Below, one piece after another: positions 13,501-28,400 of a stretch of 64,000 nucleotides of DNA (the stretch's first letter is position 1; each line of letters starts with the position of its first letter). This DNA comes from Dipteris shenzhenensis. Its lineage: Eukaryota > Polypodiophyta > Polypodiopsida > Gleicheniales. Under the pieces are notes generated by a model. It was not told the DNA's origin. It saw nothing but the letters and a program-made list of their open reading frames with translations, and made no database searches. Both the position numbers and the translations under genes were made by a program. The stretch is from NCBI GenBank assembly GCA_047967505.1, contig CM106538.1. The stretch is one strand, 5' to 3'.

Positions 13501-16500
13501 TGATGCAATTTTATCTGCCATTGATCTTTTTTAATAAAGGAGATATTACATCCTTTATGTCCGCCATCATGGAAATTTTTTGGCGTTCGAAGCATGGCAA
13601 GAAAAGTTTGCGCTTGCTTCTAGTAGAGCGATTATGTTCGCCAAAATTGCATTGGGGGCTGAATATTCTCAACATTCATGTGCACATTCTAGCTCATAAA
13701 GGGAAAATGATGCTACAATTTCTACAAGGAGATCATCCTTGGGCTGCAATGATGCGCTATTTACTTCTTTAACTCACTACTCCTACATTTGGCTATTGGC
13801 AACCCTCTCAGTGAGATTTTCTGTTGGGCAATATTGAAGGCAAGGTCAAAGGTTGCCCTATAGTTACTCAAATGTTTTTGGATTGGAAACATATTCTCTC
13901 ACATCTCGCTTGGCATGGTCGGGATTCCTTCCAGTGTTATTCTTTGCGAGCGGAGAACATCCACTGGTCCCGGATTTTTTCTCAGCCGTTGGCTTTACAG
14001 GAGCCCAACCGCTTGTATTTTCTTGATTCAAAAGGAATTTCCTTTGTGGCAGATATCATTCATGATGATGGCACTCTTTTATCTTTCCCTTTGGCTACTG
14101 GAAAATATGGTTTGGGAATGCATTATCGTCTTGTATGGCAAATCATTACTCGGATGCTTCCGCCATTTCAGCCAATACCCCCTTTGGAACTTCAAGACAA
14201 CAGGCTTCAGGATTGGACTCTTCTTCCTGTACACTCGTCCATTCGTTCTTTGAAGCTATCTCATATAATACCATGGGCATCGGACTGAGCTAATAAATTT
14301 TGGTGTTTGCATCGTCCGGTCAAATGGTGGAGAAAATGATTGAAACAGATTTGGCACTCCAAGGTCCCTCTATGACAACAATGGCGTGTCTTGTTGGGGG
14401 TTGTTCCGTCTGGACAGCTTTTATCACGCAGACATATTGCTCCGGCTATTTGTCGTAGGTGTTTAGCTCCAAGAGAATCTGTATCTTATATTTTTTGGCA
14501 CTGCCCCGAGACATGGAGCTTGAGATTGAGACTGATATTTCCTCAGGCCTCTTTTGGCAAGCTTTTTTGGTTGTTTGGGATCTATCCTCGACGGCCGGAT
14601 TTTGAGTTGTTCTTTACCTGGGTTCACTACTGAGCACTCTAGACTCTCTCGAAAGATAGAAATCATAGAGTCTTTGGTGATCTAGTTCTTTCTACTTTTG
14701 TTTTCTTCCGTCGTTCTTTGCAGCAACCGCTCTTCGATTGTCTGCAACCTCATTACATAAATCATGATGTATATGCGTTCTATCTTTTGGGTTACCAGCT
14801 TTTCTGGGATAGCCGTCTTGTAATATAAAGCCTTCAAAATTTTCACTATTAAAAAAAAAGAGTGTGTGTGTGTGTGAGAGAGAGAGAGAGACAGAGACAG
14901 AGGCTTGAGGATATTTCGGGTAAAAGAGCCCAGGCTGTAACCTATAGCCTATTATTTATTGAATATATCTTATACATATGCACAACATATGTTAATCTAA
15001 TCTATAGAAAATAACTTATAACACATATATGTACGCATGCGTGCGCACATTTGTATATTTGTATGTATGTATGTATCTATATAATTGTATTTCAAGCATT
15101 CCTTTCACTAGAAACCTTTCTGATGACATTGCATAAACATTAATAAAATGTGTGCGCATGAATGTATGCACACGTGCTGACAAAAATGCGTGTCAATTAA
15201 TGCGTGTCAATTGTAGGTGCTTATTGACTTTCAAGTCTATGACCTTTCACGAAATGAAGTTTAGATCATTCGAATCTTTTTGTGCGCGTGCCTACACATG
15301 CGCACACATTCCATAATAGACAGAAACATTCTGTAAAAATAGGGCTTCTGAGCTATAGTTGAGAGTTTTCTCAGCTGTAACGTCTCATGTAGCACTTCAT
15401 TTCAGCATCGCTAGGATGGCTTGTATCTGAATGCGCTCAAACAAAAGGCATTTTTAAACTACCACTGACACTTTCAAGGCCATCGCCTTAGCTACATGCC
15501 CTCCCTAATAATAGGACAATCCCTATACATCTGCAACTAGTACATTTATTTCTTCTCTTGTAGCCTGCACTTGGTCTTACATGCAAAAGAGTCCAATCAC
15601 AACAGCACACTCTTCCCATTGGAACATCACACTATTGTGTTACCTGACGGAAAACTGTGATGTTGAGTGTTCCTTCCACATCAGCATGGTCATTTATACG
15701 ATTACATGCATTTTCCACATCCCGAAAGCAGGTGATTGGCTTCCCATCGATTGCCAAAAGCATATCGCCTTGTTCCAAAGCACTTTCCGCTTTAGATCCT
15801 GCTAAACAACCTTTCACCCTTAGAACCTGTCTCCTGACTGGGTCCTTCTTTGCCAAAGCCTGCACAACAAAAGAAGCATATTGTCAAGGACAATTTGAAA
15901 AAGTTATAAGGCAATGTGCAAAATGTCATCTCAGATTCTAAACAATTCAAGTAAGATACAAAAACATTTGAGAATATAGCATAAGATTTCAAACTGGACA
16001 TACAAATTGCTTTCAGCTTAATAATTTACTCAAATTACAGGATAGTAAACTTGTATGTGCACTTATAGATAAGCTACACTACAATAAAGTCCAGACAGGG
16101 TGTAGTAGGGAAGAAGAACTGGGAGAACAGCGGGGTAAAGGGTGGCACAGGAGCAATGTGCTCCAAACCATATAGAACACTCATACAGACCATCAACCAG
16201 AAAAGTATATGTAAACAATCTGCATAATTGGAACACTGATTAAAAACTCACTCCCCTAAGGTCAATCAAGGAGGCAAAGAATGCACAGAAAGCCAACAAT
16301 CCAACCATCATTGTTTCATGAATCACCAGTCATGCAAAACATGCTAAATGGGAGGGGAGCGATGACGATGAGAGATAAAGACATGAAATCAAAAATGTAT
16401 TCATCTCAAACCAAGACTTGCACAGATTATATTTACACCATCAAAAGATCCACGTAAGTATTCCCGACTCCGAACCTGGAGCCCCATCGACGGATAGCTC

Positions 16501-19500
16501 TCCCTGTCACCCCCTCCTTCCGCCTCCATCTGTATCCGGTCCCTCTTCCTCCTCTCACTAACATTCTGTATTCTTAATCTTTTTGCATCTACTCCAGTTC
16601 CCTGCTCACTTTGCCCTTCCCATCATCCCATCCTCCGCCTTGCTAGCTGTAGGCTAGCTCTAAAACTCCTCCCACCTGCCCCCCGTGCTGTTCCCCTGTT
16701 TGCGCAAAGGCTGCAGGGCAGTCCCACCCAGTCTATTTATGTCCACACTTGGCCTTACGAGGATGTGACCGGTGTAATGGTTTTCACTTGAGGTATGTCT
16801 ACTTTGCTGACAATGGGGCAGCATGCCTTTTCCATTGAGATGATCTCCCATGCCTACTTGAAGGATGGCAGAATACCATCACGAGCTAGGAGATCCAAGA
16901 TTGGTTTGGGCACCTCCTTCCCGACGTTTCCCCGGATTTTTTTTTTCCCCCAAAAAAGAGACTTCTATTAAGTAAGAAAGAAACCCGCTAGAGCAAGCTC
17001 TATGCAGAAATACACCATGCTAAGCATATAATAAAAAACACCTCAGAGGAATGAGGTAGAAAGAAACCAAGGCTGAGGCTGAAAATGCCATCTCAACGCT
17101 GTAGAAGTCTCAGCTTTCCCCGGATTTTCAATGCAGGATGTCATTTAGCCAACATCACTGCTTGGAACAATCTCCCTCATATGGCGGTATCAACGCTCAT
17201 GCCATATCAGTAAGAAGGGAGTGTCTAGTGAAAACTGAATTTTTACGTGTACAGGCAGCAGTACATAAGGTTGTCAAAGAATCAAGGAAGACCCTAAGAG
17301 CTTCTTCCACCAAGTGCAAAATCTAAAACCAAGAATCCATATCTTGTGTGAAGCAAAAGAACATGGGAATGGCTCTAATATCTTCACCAACCCTAGACTC
17401 TGATAAAGTGATGTTTATAAAAGGTAGATATCCCAATTCGGCTAGCACACACTTACAGGGTGACAGACAAGACATGTTGAGGAGTCCTAAGCCTCTCTAG
17501 AAAAGCAATAGTAATGCCCTCTTATCATGTAGTATAATGTGCATTTGAATATCAATTATGTCTCTGATTCAACTCATTCACGTGGCATAACAGGCATATC
17601 TTCACTGATCCTTGGGTATACATCCTCCATGTGGTCCTTGTTATCTCCCAACTTCATTGAGACGGTGGTGGGGAGAGACCCTCAATTTCCCGATGGCCAT
17701 AGGTAAACCATAAGGGTGTAAATACTACGTTATCCTGGTCTTATGATATGGCCGTCTGGGATGAGGCAATGAGATCACTCTCTGTAGAACTGAAGCTTCT
17801 CTAAGACACTTCAATTCTATTGGAAACATTCTATCTCCACCAATGTGTTTCTAAATATGAGGCTTTGTTTCTACAGGTCTGAAGCTTGCGCATAGAGCTT
17901 GTGAGTATGTGTTGCCTTTGATCCTGAATTCATAGTTTGAGGTTTATTATGTCAGGCCACAAAGCATCCAACTTCGCTTGGATAAACCTCCAAATGTGGT
18001 GCCTCCTAGAGGCACAAGCTATATACACTTACACTAATAATCCACTCTTCATGCATTTGAATGCTAACGACTAGAGTTTCATAGACTTATCTTCCAATCC
18101 TCTGTAAATAAAAATAGACCTGAATACAATCCAGTAAAACCTTTAAGCCAAACAAAGCAAAGCAGGTGACCCTCCCTTTTTGAACAATACATCGAAGAGG
18201 GTCATTGCTTCAGGATGATTTTAACTGACAAACATTTGGTTTGTATTTTTAAATAAAAGCAGATTAAACTTTCTACCCAACAAGAAGACCGATTTGCATG
18301 GCTGAGTGCACTGTTGTATTGACCATGCAGGGGGGAAACATACGTCTTCTTGAAACAAAGCTTGATCCATTTTTAATTAGCAGTACCATAGTTCTTGAGA
18401 TCCTGGCTCTTGGTATCTTTTTTACTTGAAACGAGCATTATTAGTACACAAACGATGCAAACTGATCACAAAAAAGGATAATGTCGCACTCTTAATAATA
18501 TCCGACTTGACAAACTTTTCTTACAATCTAAGTCAATTAAAACAATTAACATAAGGGAATAAATTAGACAACATTTACACGTGTCAGGCTAGTTCACCAA
18601 AAATAAAGAAGAAGGAAAGAGTCATACAAGAACCCAATTGTCGTTTAGACCAAAACTGCGAGCCTTTGAAAGGAGAGTAGGATACAATTCTGCCTCAAGA
18701 ATGCGTACAACCGGCATATTCCTCTTAACATCATTTATTAGCAATGGAGGACCTGTATTGCCATTGATTATTCCATCAAGGACCTCACATATTGCATAAA
18801 TGGGAATGCCACGAACAAACTGATGATCTTCAGAAGGGCTGTCACCATACTTGACCTGAGGCACAAAATGACAATGCTAAACTACAAGGGGAATGCAGCC
18901 ATCGGAAAGACTAAGTGATAAGGGCTAAATGGAAGACAACCTTCACCTGAGTTGAAAAGCTTGCCCATAGTGCTTGGATTCTACCCTGTTCATCAGCAAG
19001 AACTCCCGAAAACGCATGACCAAAATCTGTGAAGAGATTTCATCTATTCAGTAGAAGTCTATTAAAAAAATGTATAGCACTGGACAGTCTAAAAAATCTC
19101 CTGTACTCCAATTTTACATATCTAGCATTTTAAACAAAAAGAGAGCACAAAGATTGCAACATAGTATCTCATGGAACCTTGTAAGACAGGACAACACGCA
19201 CACATACATCAAATACTTGCACAAAACCTGGCAGTTAACCCAGATATGCTTGACTTAAGGGAAAAGAAACCTGTGTCAAGTTCTATGACCTCCATATTCA
19301 TTGCCCGGTATCTTGGACAATCAGCAGCGCCAATGTTAAGAGCAGCTCCTGGGTTTGTGACTATAGATTTTCTTGATGTGACTTGTAAACTTCGACTCAG
19401 CCCAACCAAGTGCACTGAATCACCCCGTTGTAGTGGGGGCTCTGCAAACAAAAAGTTGAAGAGTATCGGGCAAGAGTTCAATGATTGATATACAACTCAA

Positions 19501-22385
19501 TACAACAACAGAATTGCTGGAACACACATTGCAACCTAAACAAAACAAGAAAAGCACAAAACAGCAAAAATATCAATTTGTCCATTCAGCATGCAAATTT
19601 TTATTTGGCTTAAATTTGTATCTAAAATCACTACCCCCTGCCATTGGTTATAAAGAAGACAGTAACAGCTTTACTTATGCTACACTGGCATTTGATTACC
19701 CCGCTCCCATGTCTTTATCTTGTTCACAAGTGGACATCCTCTCTAAGACAAACTCAAGTTTTTTAAAGGGTCATACACCTGCTCAATAATGTTGAAAGCA
19801 GCCACAAAATTTTTAAGTTGAGTCACTGGTTTATTGACACTTCCTATCCCATTAATGCATGTAAACTGACTTGGATTTGAGCCAACTGTTTAGAAGGAAT
19901 CTTCAATATAAGATCTTCCTACTCATTGACAGAGCTGTTCAAGAATCGTAAGAAACGGCCATCATTTTATGAAGTGAGACACGAATCAGAAAAAATAGAC
20001 TAAATCAAAGCTAAAAGTAACCCTTATGTTCCCAACTATGTTTTATAAAGTGCAACCAAGAAAGCATCTAGTGATTTCCTCCCAGGGACAATAAAACAAG
20101 CTTACAAGAAAGCAAACGGCGAAACAAAAGCTTTAAGGGTGTAATGAAAAGTGATCTTCCTATTTTTCATGGTGTCAGGAAATAGATGAAGTTTTTTGAG
20201 ACACAATGTAAATCATTTTTGTTTCAGTCCTTGAGCTTATTGCACCAGTAAACAAGTCATTCTTATTCAAAATAATTAGATGGTAATGGACATCCCACAT
20301 CCTCCAAACAAATTAGAAGCTAAAAACCACAAAGGTGGTGCGCACCAGCCTGACATGATGCTCAATTTTTATAAGAGAACTCACCAGGAAGAAGAACGGC
20401 AGCACACACTGCAGCCATCCCAGCTGAGCCCAAAGCAGCAGGATCATAAGCAACAAGAGCATAATTGTGTACAGGATGAAGAAATACCACCTGTTCATTT
20501 CATGAAATAAAGAACACTTAATGTCAATTGTTTTAATGCTTTAAAACATGCTAAATTATATAAACTCAAATCAAAATTCAAATTCAGTAACTCATTAGTC
20601 CTGGAATGTCTAGGGAAAGGATAACATGCAAAATGCATAATTTTCAGTTAAACTGTGTCATCAATGCACAGTTACTAAGATAGTGAATTGCTCCTTCAAA
20701 TTCTTGTCCACTAATATCTGCAAATCACATATATGGTTTTGTAAATGCTTTTAATAGGGTGAAATTAAAGCATTATGCGTAAGTCGTGTGTCTCTTCAGA
20801 TGGTTCAGGGTGTAGATAATTCCAACTCAAGTTATGCCACATGTGCCATCTTTTGGAGCCTTAGCTCAAAGATATGCTAAGGTGGATCATCTCAAACATA
20901 AAGTGACCACAGCCTGAAAAATGAAATGATTAAACTAGAGTAGCCGCAATATATACCTTTGTAAGACTAGAATATGTCCAATCGTACAAATTCAGATTGT
21001 TATTGTTCTATAGTCCAAAATTCTAGAGTAGCCACAGTAATTTGAAAATGCTAATTTAGCTAACTTGCGATATGTGTTTGCATATGTAGGAGTCCACAAC
21101 TTCAAGGAAGCCTACACTAGTGGAATAGCTGCCTACCAGCATGGGGCCTGTACTTTGCAAAAGCTAGCTGTGCAAGGCAAATCGCCATTGATGCAAGGAA
21201 CGTCTCTGGTAAGTGCACAATAATTTCTTTTTATAGCAATTGATTTCAAGATTGACCTTCTGAAATTTCATGTTGCCTATGGCCAATAGGATACAGAGAT
21301 CTCAGAGACCTATGGTCAGACGGTCTCCACCGAGTAGAGCAGTGATGGGCTGAACCTCTATCGTCGATGCTCCGGTCCGTCACTGTGTCATGTGTGGCTC
21401 CTATGTCTCTGGCTGCATCCCTCCTCCTCATCTCCTCTCGCTGATCCATGCTGCTCTCATGTCGTTGATCTCCTCGTCCTCTACCCCGGTATGCCTAGGA
21501 GCAGACTGAAATGTGTAGACATCTATCACATGTCACTGGGCGTGGTCTACCCCTATCTCCTACGGCACTACTCTCTCTTGCTCTGTGATCTGACACAAAA
21601 GGGTCTCTCTATGTCGTCTCATCTTCATCAAATAGAGCCCAATGCAGACCTGGTCCTGCAATTGAATTAGTCAAGAGAGGTCCAAAGCCATGTCCCTCCT
21701 GGAAGAGGCAAAGATAGCGTGCTCGGATCTCATAGTAGACCGGAAAGGTACATAGGAAATGCTCCTCCATTTCTAGCTCCCCCAAATTGCACAATCTGCA
21801 AATCCGCTGCTCTCTGGGTGTACCTGTGGTTCTCCTTGTCGCAATCCTCAACTGATGGAATGAGACCCACATCTGTCCAATCCTGAGGGCATTGTAGACT
21901 CGTATGTTCTCCAAGTACGGGGTCTGATGACCACTCCATCCTCTAACACTCTCAAGAAATGGACACTGTGGAACCGGATCTTTTGGTGGGGACCTCCTGG
22001 TTCCCTCCCCAAGTCCGTGACATAAAAATCTGAAGTAGGTCCAACCATATAATACGGTTGATCTCATCTCGTGGGACCAGGGGATCAAGAGCATCCAAGC
22101 TGTACTGAAAGGGGGGAAGGGGGCGGGGGAAGATGATCTCTGTCTCTAGTACCGACCCACAGATCTTGGCCAGCGTATAACCAATCATGAGAGTATTGTA
22201 GTTCCCAGTATCCATGGGATCTCCTACATTGTGCATATTGGCACAATGGTGTGGTACTCCAAGCAGGAGGGAAGCCATGACATACTGCGTGGTTGAACAT
22301 CTGTGCTAGAATCGGGGCCAAGACTTCTTGTCCATGTGTGAAGTTCTCAATCCGTAGTCCCTCATGGTCTTGGGCTCTACGGTTG

Positions 22386-22421
<36 letters not shown>

Positions 22422-25400
22422 TGTATGTATATATATCTATATATATATATAGAGAGAGAGAGAGAGTAGGTAGCAAGTATGAGAAGGAAGAAGGATAGAA
22501 TATAGGATTAGATGTCACATCAAATGTATGTACAAAGGACAAGAAGGTGGACTTATATAGTCCACACACACAAACATTTTATTGGTGAAATCACACACAC
22601 ACAACATCCCCTAGCCAAATTAGCCCTACCCCTCACTAACTTGGCCTTCATTACAATCCATCCCTCCTCAAAATTGTGGGTAATGGTTAGGCACCAAGGC
22701 CCCCTACTGTAAAAAGGACATATTCCATCATGCATGCCGCCAGGGTCAAGGAAATGTAATATATTCCTTTTCCTTTAGTGTTATGGCACCTCCAGGGTCA
22801 TGTGGGTGGAAATCCATCCTCACACGCTCACCGTCACGAAGCTCCATAATCACATAATTTCCAGATGTCCCGATGGTTTTGGTTCTGCACACCCCATTGC
22901 ACTTTGCTACCCACTTTCTCCACATAGGAAGCATTGATTGCTTTGCCATACACCCCACATGGTAGCTCCCATGAGCGCTTCAATGAGCTGTCTTTGCATT
23001 GCATCTCTGTTATGCTGTCCTTGCCGAATGTCAAGAACTGAAAATCATCTTCATTATAGCTGCTGTATTTGGACTCAAACAGCTCCATAAGTTTCTCTAA
23101 TCCCCCAACATTCCATGGATCTAGAGTTCTCACATACGGGACAACATAGGGGTCCAAGATAGTAACATACGTCTTTCGGATGTCTTCCAAAGATAATATC
23201 TTTGCTGAAACATGGTGCACCTAGCCTCAGAACAGCCAAATAATTTGAGAGTGACAAATCAGGCCTGCTAGAAGTCCTGTAAGCATGGCCCCACAATCTT
23301 TCCTTGTCACTGGATACACCAAAGTCTAACCCCCTGACAACAAAATAATCAAACACATTGTTTGAACCTGTTTTGGTAGAACAAGGAGGGGGCATTCGAT
23401 GAAACAGGAAAATGTCAGATCCTGTTTGACCTCCATGTGCTTTAGGCTGGAAAGGGTTAGCTGTCCATGTTACTGTTGTATTAAGAAGACAGCAGGAACA
23501 TGCACATTCCTCAAAAGCTATCAGCCATCTGCAACCTAAAGTGAATGTGCCAACCCATAGTCTTGCATACGCATGCCATATTGGCTGCAGCTAAGCCACC
23601 ATTGAGCAAGTCATCTCTGCCATTATCTTCAAATACCACTAACCAAAATCCAATCAAGCGCAATTTCAAATTTGTCCTCCCCGAAATCTGCGAGCTGAGT
23701 GCTGTTGGAGGGATGAATATTCACCCGTGGATGAAAGAGATGGGAGAAGATGGTTTGGATTGGGGACGAAAGGTTTCAGACCTCGTGTTGGCAAAGTATT
23801 AAAGTCTTCTTAGAAGGGAAAGCCACAGGGCTCTGAATCAATGGTGTTGGCAGCATTTCTTGTCTCCTCGCCTCAAGAGCCTTATAGACAGATTCGTATC
23901 CTTACCATGATCATATTGATATTAGCCTTGGTGTTTTGCTGAGATTGGGTTCCATTTGGAGTATTGTAAGCCTCTTTGACACTTGGACACCTCCAGGGAC
24001 TGCTGGTGGCTACTTTTTGTTATTTTGAAACATATATCTTGATTCCTCATCGAGAGTGATCATTGTAATCTTGATACATCTTCTAGGTTCCCATGAGTTA
24101 TGTCCGAGCATCTGAAGTGCTATATTAATTTGAAGCCTTCCATTATTTGAATATAGAAGACACAAAAAAATCCGATTGCTGCTGCTCCTCCCCCCACTCC
24201 ACGCTGCTCCCTCCTCCTCTCTATGCTTCAGCGCAGCCCTCTCCTCTCCCTCTCCCTCAGTCCTTCCCTTCTCCTCCCTCTCCGCCTACCCCCTCCCTCC
24301 CTCAGCCCGCCTACCTGCCCCCCTCCCCCGCCCTCCAGCCACCTCATCCCGCACCCTCAGCCCACCTCCTCCCGCCTTTCTTCCTCTCCCTCCCTCCTCC
24401 CCCGCCAATCAGCCCGCCTCCACTTAGCTCTCTTCATTCCCCCTTCCCCTCTTCCTACGGTCTCCCCCGCCCTTTCAACCTACTTCTATTGAATCAGTTA
24501 TGGATTGATTTGGGTTTTTTGCGGAAATCAATCTCTACTGATAAAATCCTTCTTGTTTGAAGATTGTAGAGAGGGTAATCCTTGTTCTCATTGTTGTAGC
24601 CAACAAAAATATATTTAACTACCTTATTATCCAGCTTGCTTCTAAACTGACTAGGTATATTTGCATGGGCTACACAACAAAACACCTTGAGGTAGTCCAC
24701 TTGGGGTGTTCTATTGGACCAAGCCTCAAACAGTACAACAGTTTTCAAGGACTTCATAGGGCATTTGTTCAAAACATGTGCTGCACACAGTATTGCCTCC
24801 TACCAAAATCTGTTTGGCAATCTCTTCCCTTTGATCATGCATTTGTCTATTTCCATTAGAGACCTCTCAACAACACCATTTTGCTGAGGTAAATAAGGGG
24901 CTGTACACGGATGCATAATTCCTCTTTCCTTCAAGAATTCTTTGGAGCAATTTAACAAGGATTTTGCAGCATGGGGATGATGAGGCGATCCTAGCAGGGT
25001 GAGGGAGTGTGGGCTGACTAAGAGGCAGAGGGGAGAGAAAGGTCGAATACTGCAGAGCAGTGTACGACCCCTCCAAAGTAGGTGTCATAATCGGGGAGAG
25101 AACTGGAGTGGGAGAAGAAGGGAGAGATGGAAGAAAGAAAGAAAGAAAGAAAGTTTATTAAAGTCTTCGGGAGACCGTGAAGGTCTATGAGACTAAAGAT
25201 AACTGATACAATGAGCATAACGGTGGCGGTCTCAAAACGGGCCAGCCAACCGTTTCTACAAAAAAATGTGCAGGTGGTGATCGTCAGAGACCAATCATAG
25301 AGGGGCCATCAAATGGGAGGCCGGAAAAAACCCTGCGATAGATGATTGGCCTCTGACGGCACGCGACCTAGTCGAGCTCGGTCGTCGGGGGCGGTGGGTG

Positions 25401-28400
25401 GCCCTGTGGATGAGGGCAACGGTAACCCCAGTGAGGCGGGCAGAGAGCAGAGACGAGATGTCATGGACCCGGATGTGTGAGTCTGTCCGCTGGCGCAGCT
25501 GTCGTGGCTCTGGCTCTCGCTCACGTCCGCGTCGTCGGCTAGACTGAGGAGAGGTATCCTATGACTGGAAGAAATCAGTGATAGGCCGCTGGGTGTCCTC
25601 ACACTGTGTGTGCTGCTCGTGTCGCCGTGCTTGGAGAGAGGTATCTCGGTGGCGAGTCATCTCATGTAAGAAGGCGGCTAGGCATCGCTGATCCGGGAAC
25701 TACAGCATGTGTGGGAGGGAGCCGAATCCGTCGCGGAAGAGGCAGTGGTACCAGCCTCGAATGGCATAATAGATAGGACATCTAAAAGCAAAGTGCTCCT
25801 CCAACCCGATCTCCTGCAAGTCGCAAAGTGGGCAAAGGCGGTCCTCTCATGGGATACCCTCTGCACGTCCGCTCTCGATCCGTAATCGGTGTGACGAGAC
25901 CCTAAACTGACCGAGGGAAATCCGGAGCGCATGTGGTAGATGAAGCTGTGTGTAACCCGGAGGTGTGATGAAGCCCTCCTGTGAGATCTGGAGGCAGTGT
26001 CAGCGGTAGAAGTCGAGCTTCACAGGAAGCTCGAAGTGAAGAAACCATGTCCGCCAGGTGTGGAGCTGGGGCAGATCCACTCGAATGAGCCGGTTGACCT
26101 CCTGGTCAGTGGGAGAGAGGGGAGATGGTGGAGCGTCGAGGCTGTACTGAAAAGGAGGCAACCGGTCTAAGTCGAGGCCCAGTCGGGTGAACCAACTGGA
26201 AAGACGACTATACCAGCATCGCTGGTCCCCATCAGCGGATAAGGCCATAGAGGAGGATAGGGCTAGCCAAGGTAGGCGGAGGCGACCGTCGGCGGAGGAG
26301 CTGAAATCCCTGACTCTGTGGAGATAGGTGATAGCCTGAAAAGCCGCATCAAGCTGTAGGGGTGAGGCGCCGAACTCTCCTAGAATGATCTGGTGTGGTA
26401 CCGATGGTTTGCTGCGGATCATCCGAGCAAACATCAGTATCTGTAGGCGCTCGACTCAAGCCCATTCTGTGTCTGAAAGGTCGACTCCCCACCACGGGCT
26501 ACCGTACATGCCTGCTGGGCGGACCAAAGAATAAAAAAGGAGAGACTTGGTCCGCGGGTCCTGGAAGTGGGAGTGGTAGAACTGTCGCTCAAGCCTGGCA
26601 AGAGCAGCGTATCCCCAGCTAATTCTGGCCTGCATGGCCGGGCGCATCGTAAAACTGAGAAGACAACGCCCAAGTATGTGTAAGAGTCAACTATCTCAAC
26701 AGCGTCGCCGGCGAAGAGGAACTGCTCTCGGTGCATAGCGGGTCTGGAAGTGTTGAAGATCATCACCTTGGTTTTCCCAAGGTTGACCTTCAAGTCATGT
26801 GTATCACAGAAGACTTGAAGTCCATCCAGGTGTCGCTGAAGACCAGTAGCGGAAGAGGATAGTAGTACTACATCGTCTGCGTATAGGAGAATCTGGATGA
26901 CAGCCTCCGCAAGAGAGCAGCCTGCACTTCCGAGTGTCCTGATGGTGGTCTCGAGCTCATCGATGTAGAGGCCAAATAGAGTCGGTGACAGGGGACATCC
27001 TTGTTTAACTCCGATAGTGCTCATGATCTCTGGGGTCCAGCTGGTACCAATCCTGACCTGCCCCGTCACCCGCTCATAGAGAGCTACTACTGCCCAGATA
27101 ATCACCGAGTCGTAACCTAACTCCTGCAGGCGTCTGATGAGTCGGACGCGGGGAACGGTGTCGAATGCCTTGCGGAAATCCACAAAGCAACAATATACTC
27201 TCTGTCTCCTGTGTCTGGCCTCCTCAATGATCCCTCTAAGTGTAAAAATGTGATCGTAAGTCGAGTGATCCGCCCTGAAGCCGGCCTGTCCGGATGCCCT
27301 GAGCCCCTGTACCTCTGCGCGAGCACTGACCACGCCATCTAACACTAATCATGATGGTCCTGTATCCTAGATGGTGTCAGTGACAACCCCTCTATCCTAG
27401 GGGAGGATGGGGCAATCGATGTCATGGGTAGGGGTATATCAGAGCCAGTAGCTGTAACAATAGAGGCTATGGGCAGTAGTGGAGCTGAAAGTGGAGCTAG
27501 AACTGGAACTGGAATTGGAGCTGAAGCTGAGGCTGAGTATGAGGATGTAGATGATGTAGCTGAAATCGAAGCTGAGACTGGAGCTGGTGCTGAAGCTGAG
27601 GCTGTGGCTGAAACTGAGGCGGAAGTGGGCCCCACCTTTGCTTTGTTGTCCACTCCAAGTCCACTGCGGTTGTATCGTGTGTTCACATCTTCGAGTTTCA
27701 GCTGTGTCTGTTTTTTCTTGGCGGCTTTATCTGTATCCTTGCCACCTTTTCCCATTTTGTTTTCATTGATCCGTGTTCAGTGCAAGTCTTATTGCAGGAG
27801 CGGGAGCATGATGGGAGGTGGTGGGGGGGCTGTAGGTAGGCTGAGAGACTGAGAGCAGGCGGGGGGGCTAGAAGGGGAGGGGGGGGGTAGCTGAGTGGTA
27901 GAGGGAGTAGCTGAGGGGTCGAGAGGGGAGGCGGGGTGGAAGAGGAGGAGGGGGCGCAGAATAGGGAGCTGCAGCAGGAGGAGCAGGAGCGGAGGGGCGG
28001 AGAGAGGAGCTGCGGGCTGAGGGGGAGCTGAGGTGCGGAGCAGGGTGGAGCTGTGGAGCAGGAGGGGAGGTTAGCGGGTGGAGCTGCGAGGCAGGGCAGA
28101 GCAGCCAGGCAGCGGGAGGGGCAGCGGGGGGAGCAGGAGCAAAGGGGCGGAGAGGGGAGCTGCGGGCTGAGGAGGGAGCTGCAGTGGAGGGCGGAGCTGC
28201 GGCAGCAGACGGGGCTGCTGCAGCTGCAACGCAGCGTGGGAGGAAGGGAGTAGCGTGGGAGGGAGAAGGAGCAGCGCAGGAGGGAGGAGGAGCAGCGCGG
28301 GTGGAGGGGCGGCGGAGCAGCAGCAGGAGCTGCAGGCTGAGGCGCAGGCGGGGAGCAGGAGCGGAGGGCAGGAGCAGCGCGGATGGAGGGCAGGGCAGCA

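Larger units (their letters stand above)
7710..13505 (+). mobile_element. Ty1/copia element K1
   Basis: A copia element inserted in a family B LINE in the same orientation. Order: 211 bp 5' LTR, PBS, long leader, gag, protease, integrase, RT, RNase H, polypurine tract (GGAGGGGG), and only the first 31 bp of the 3' LTR. Those 31 bases (13475-13505) are identical to 7710-7740. The domain order PR-IN-RT-RH is diagnostic for copia. Coding is broken by a stop near 9375, frameshifts near 9420, 11260, 11990 and beyond, and two internal duplications. It lies inside the DEGP7 intron, antisense to that gene. K2 (54.69-58.29 kb) is a related copy. Confidence 0.93.

Noticed and set aside
16930-17110. Possible SINE or LINE tail (poly-T, poly-C, purine-rich)
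   Set aside because: No second copy or tRNA-like promoter boxes could be seen.
24147-24560. Long proline/serine-rich open frames
   Set aside because: They follow the C/T-rich low-complexity tract in all three frames and have no start context or family features.
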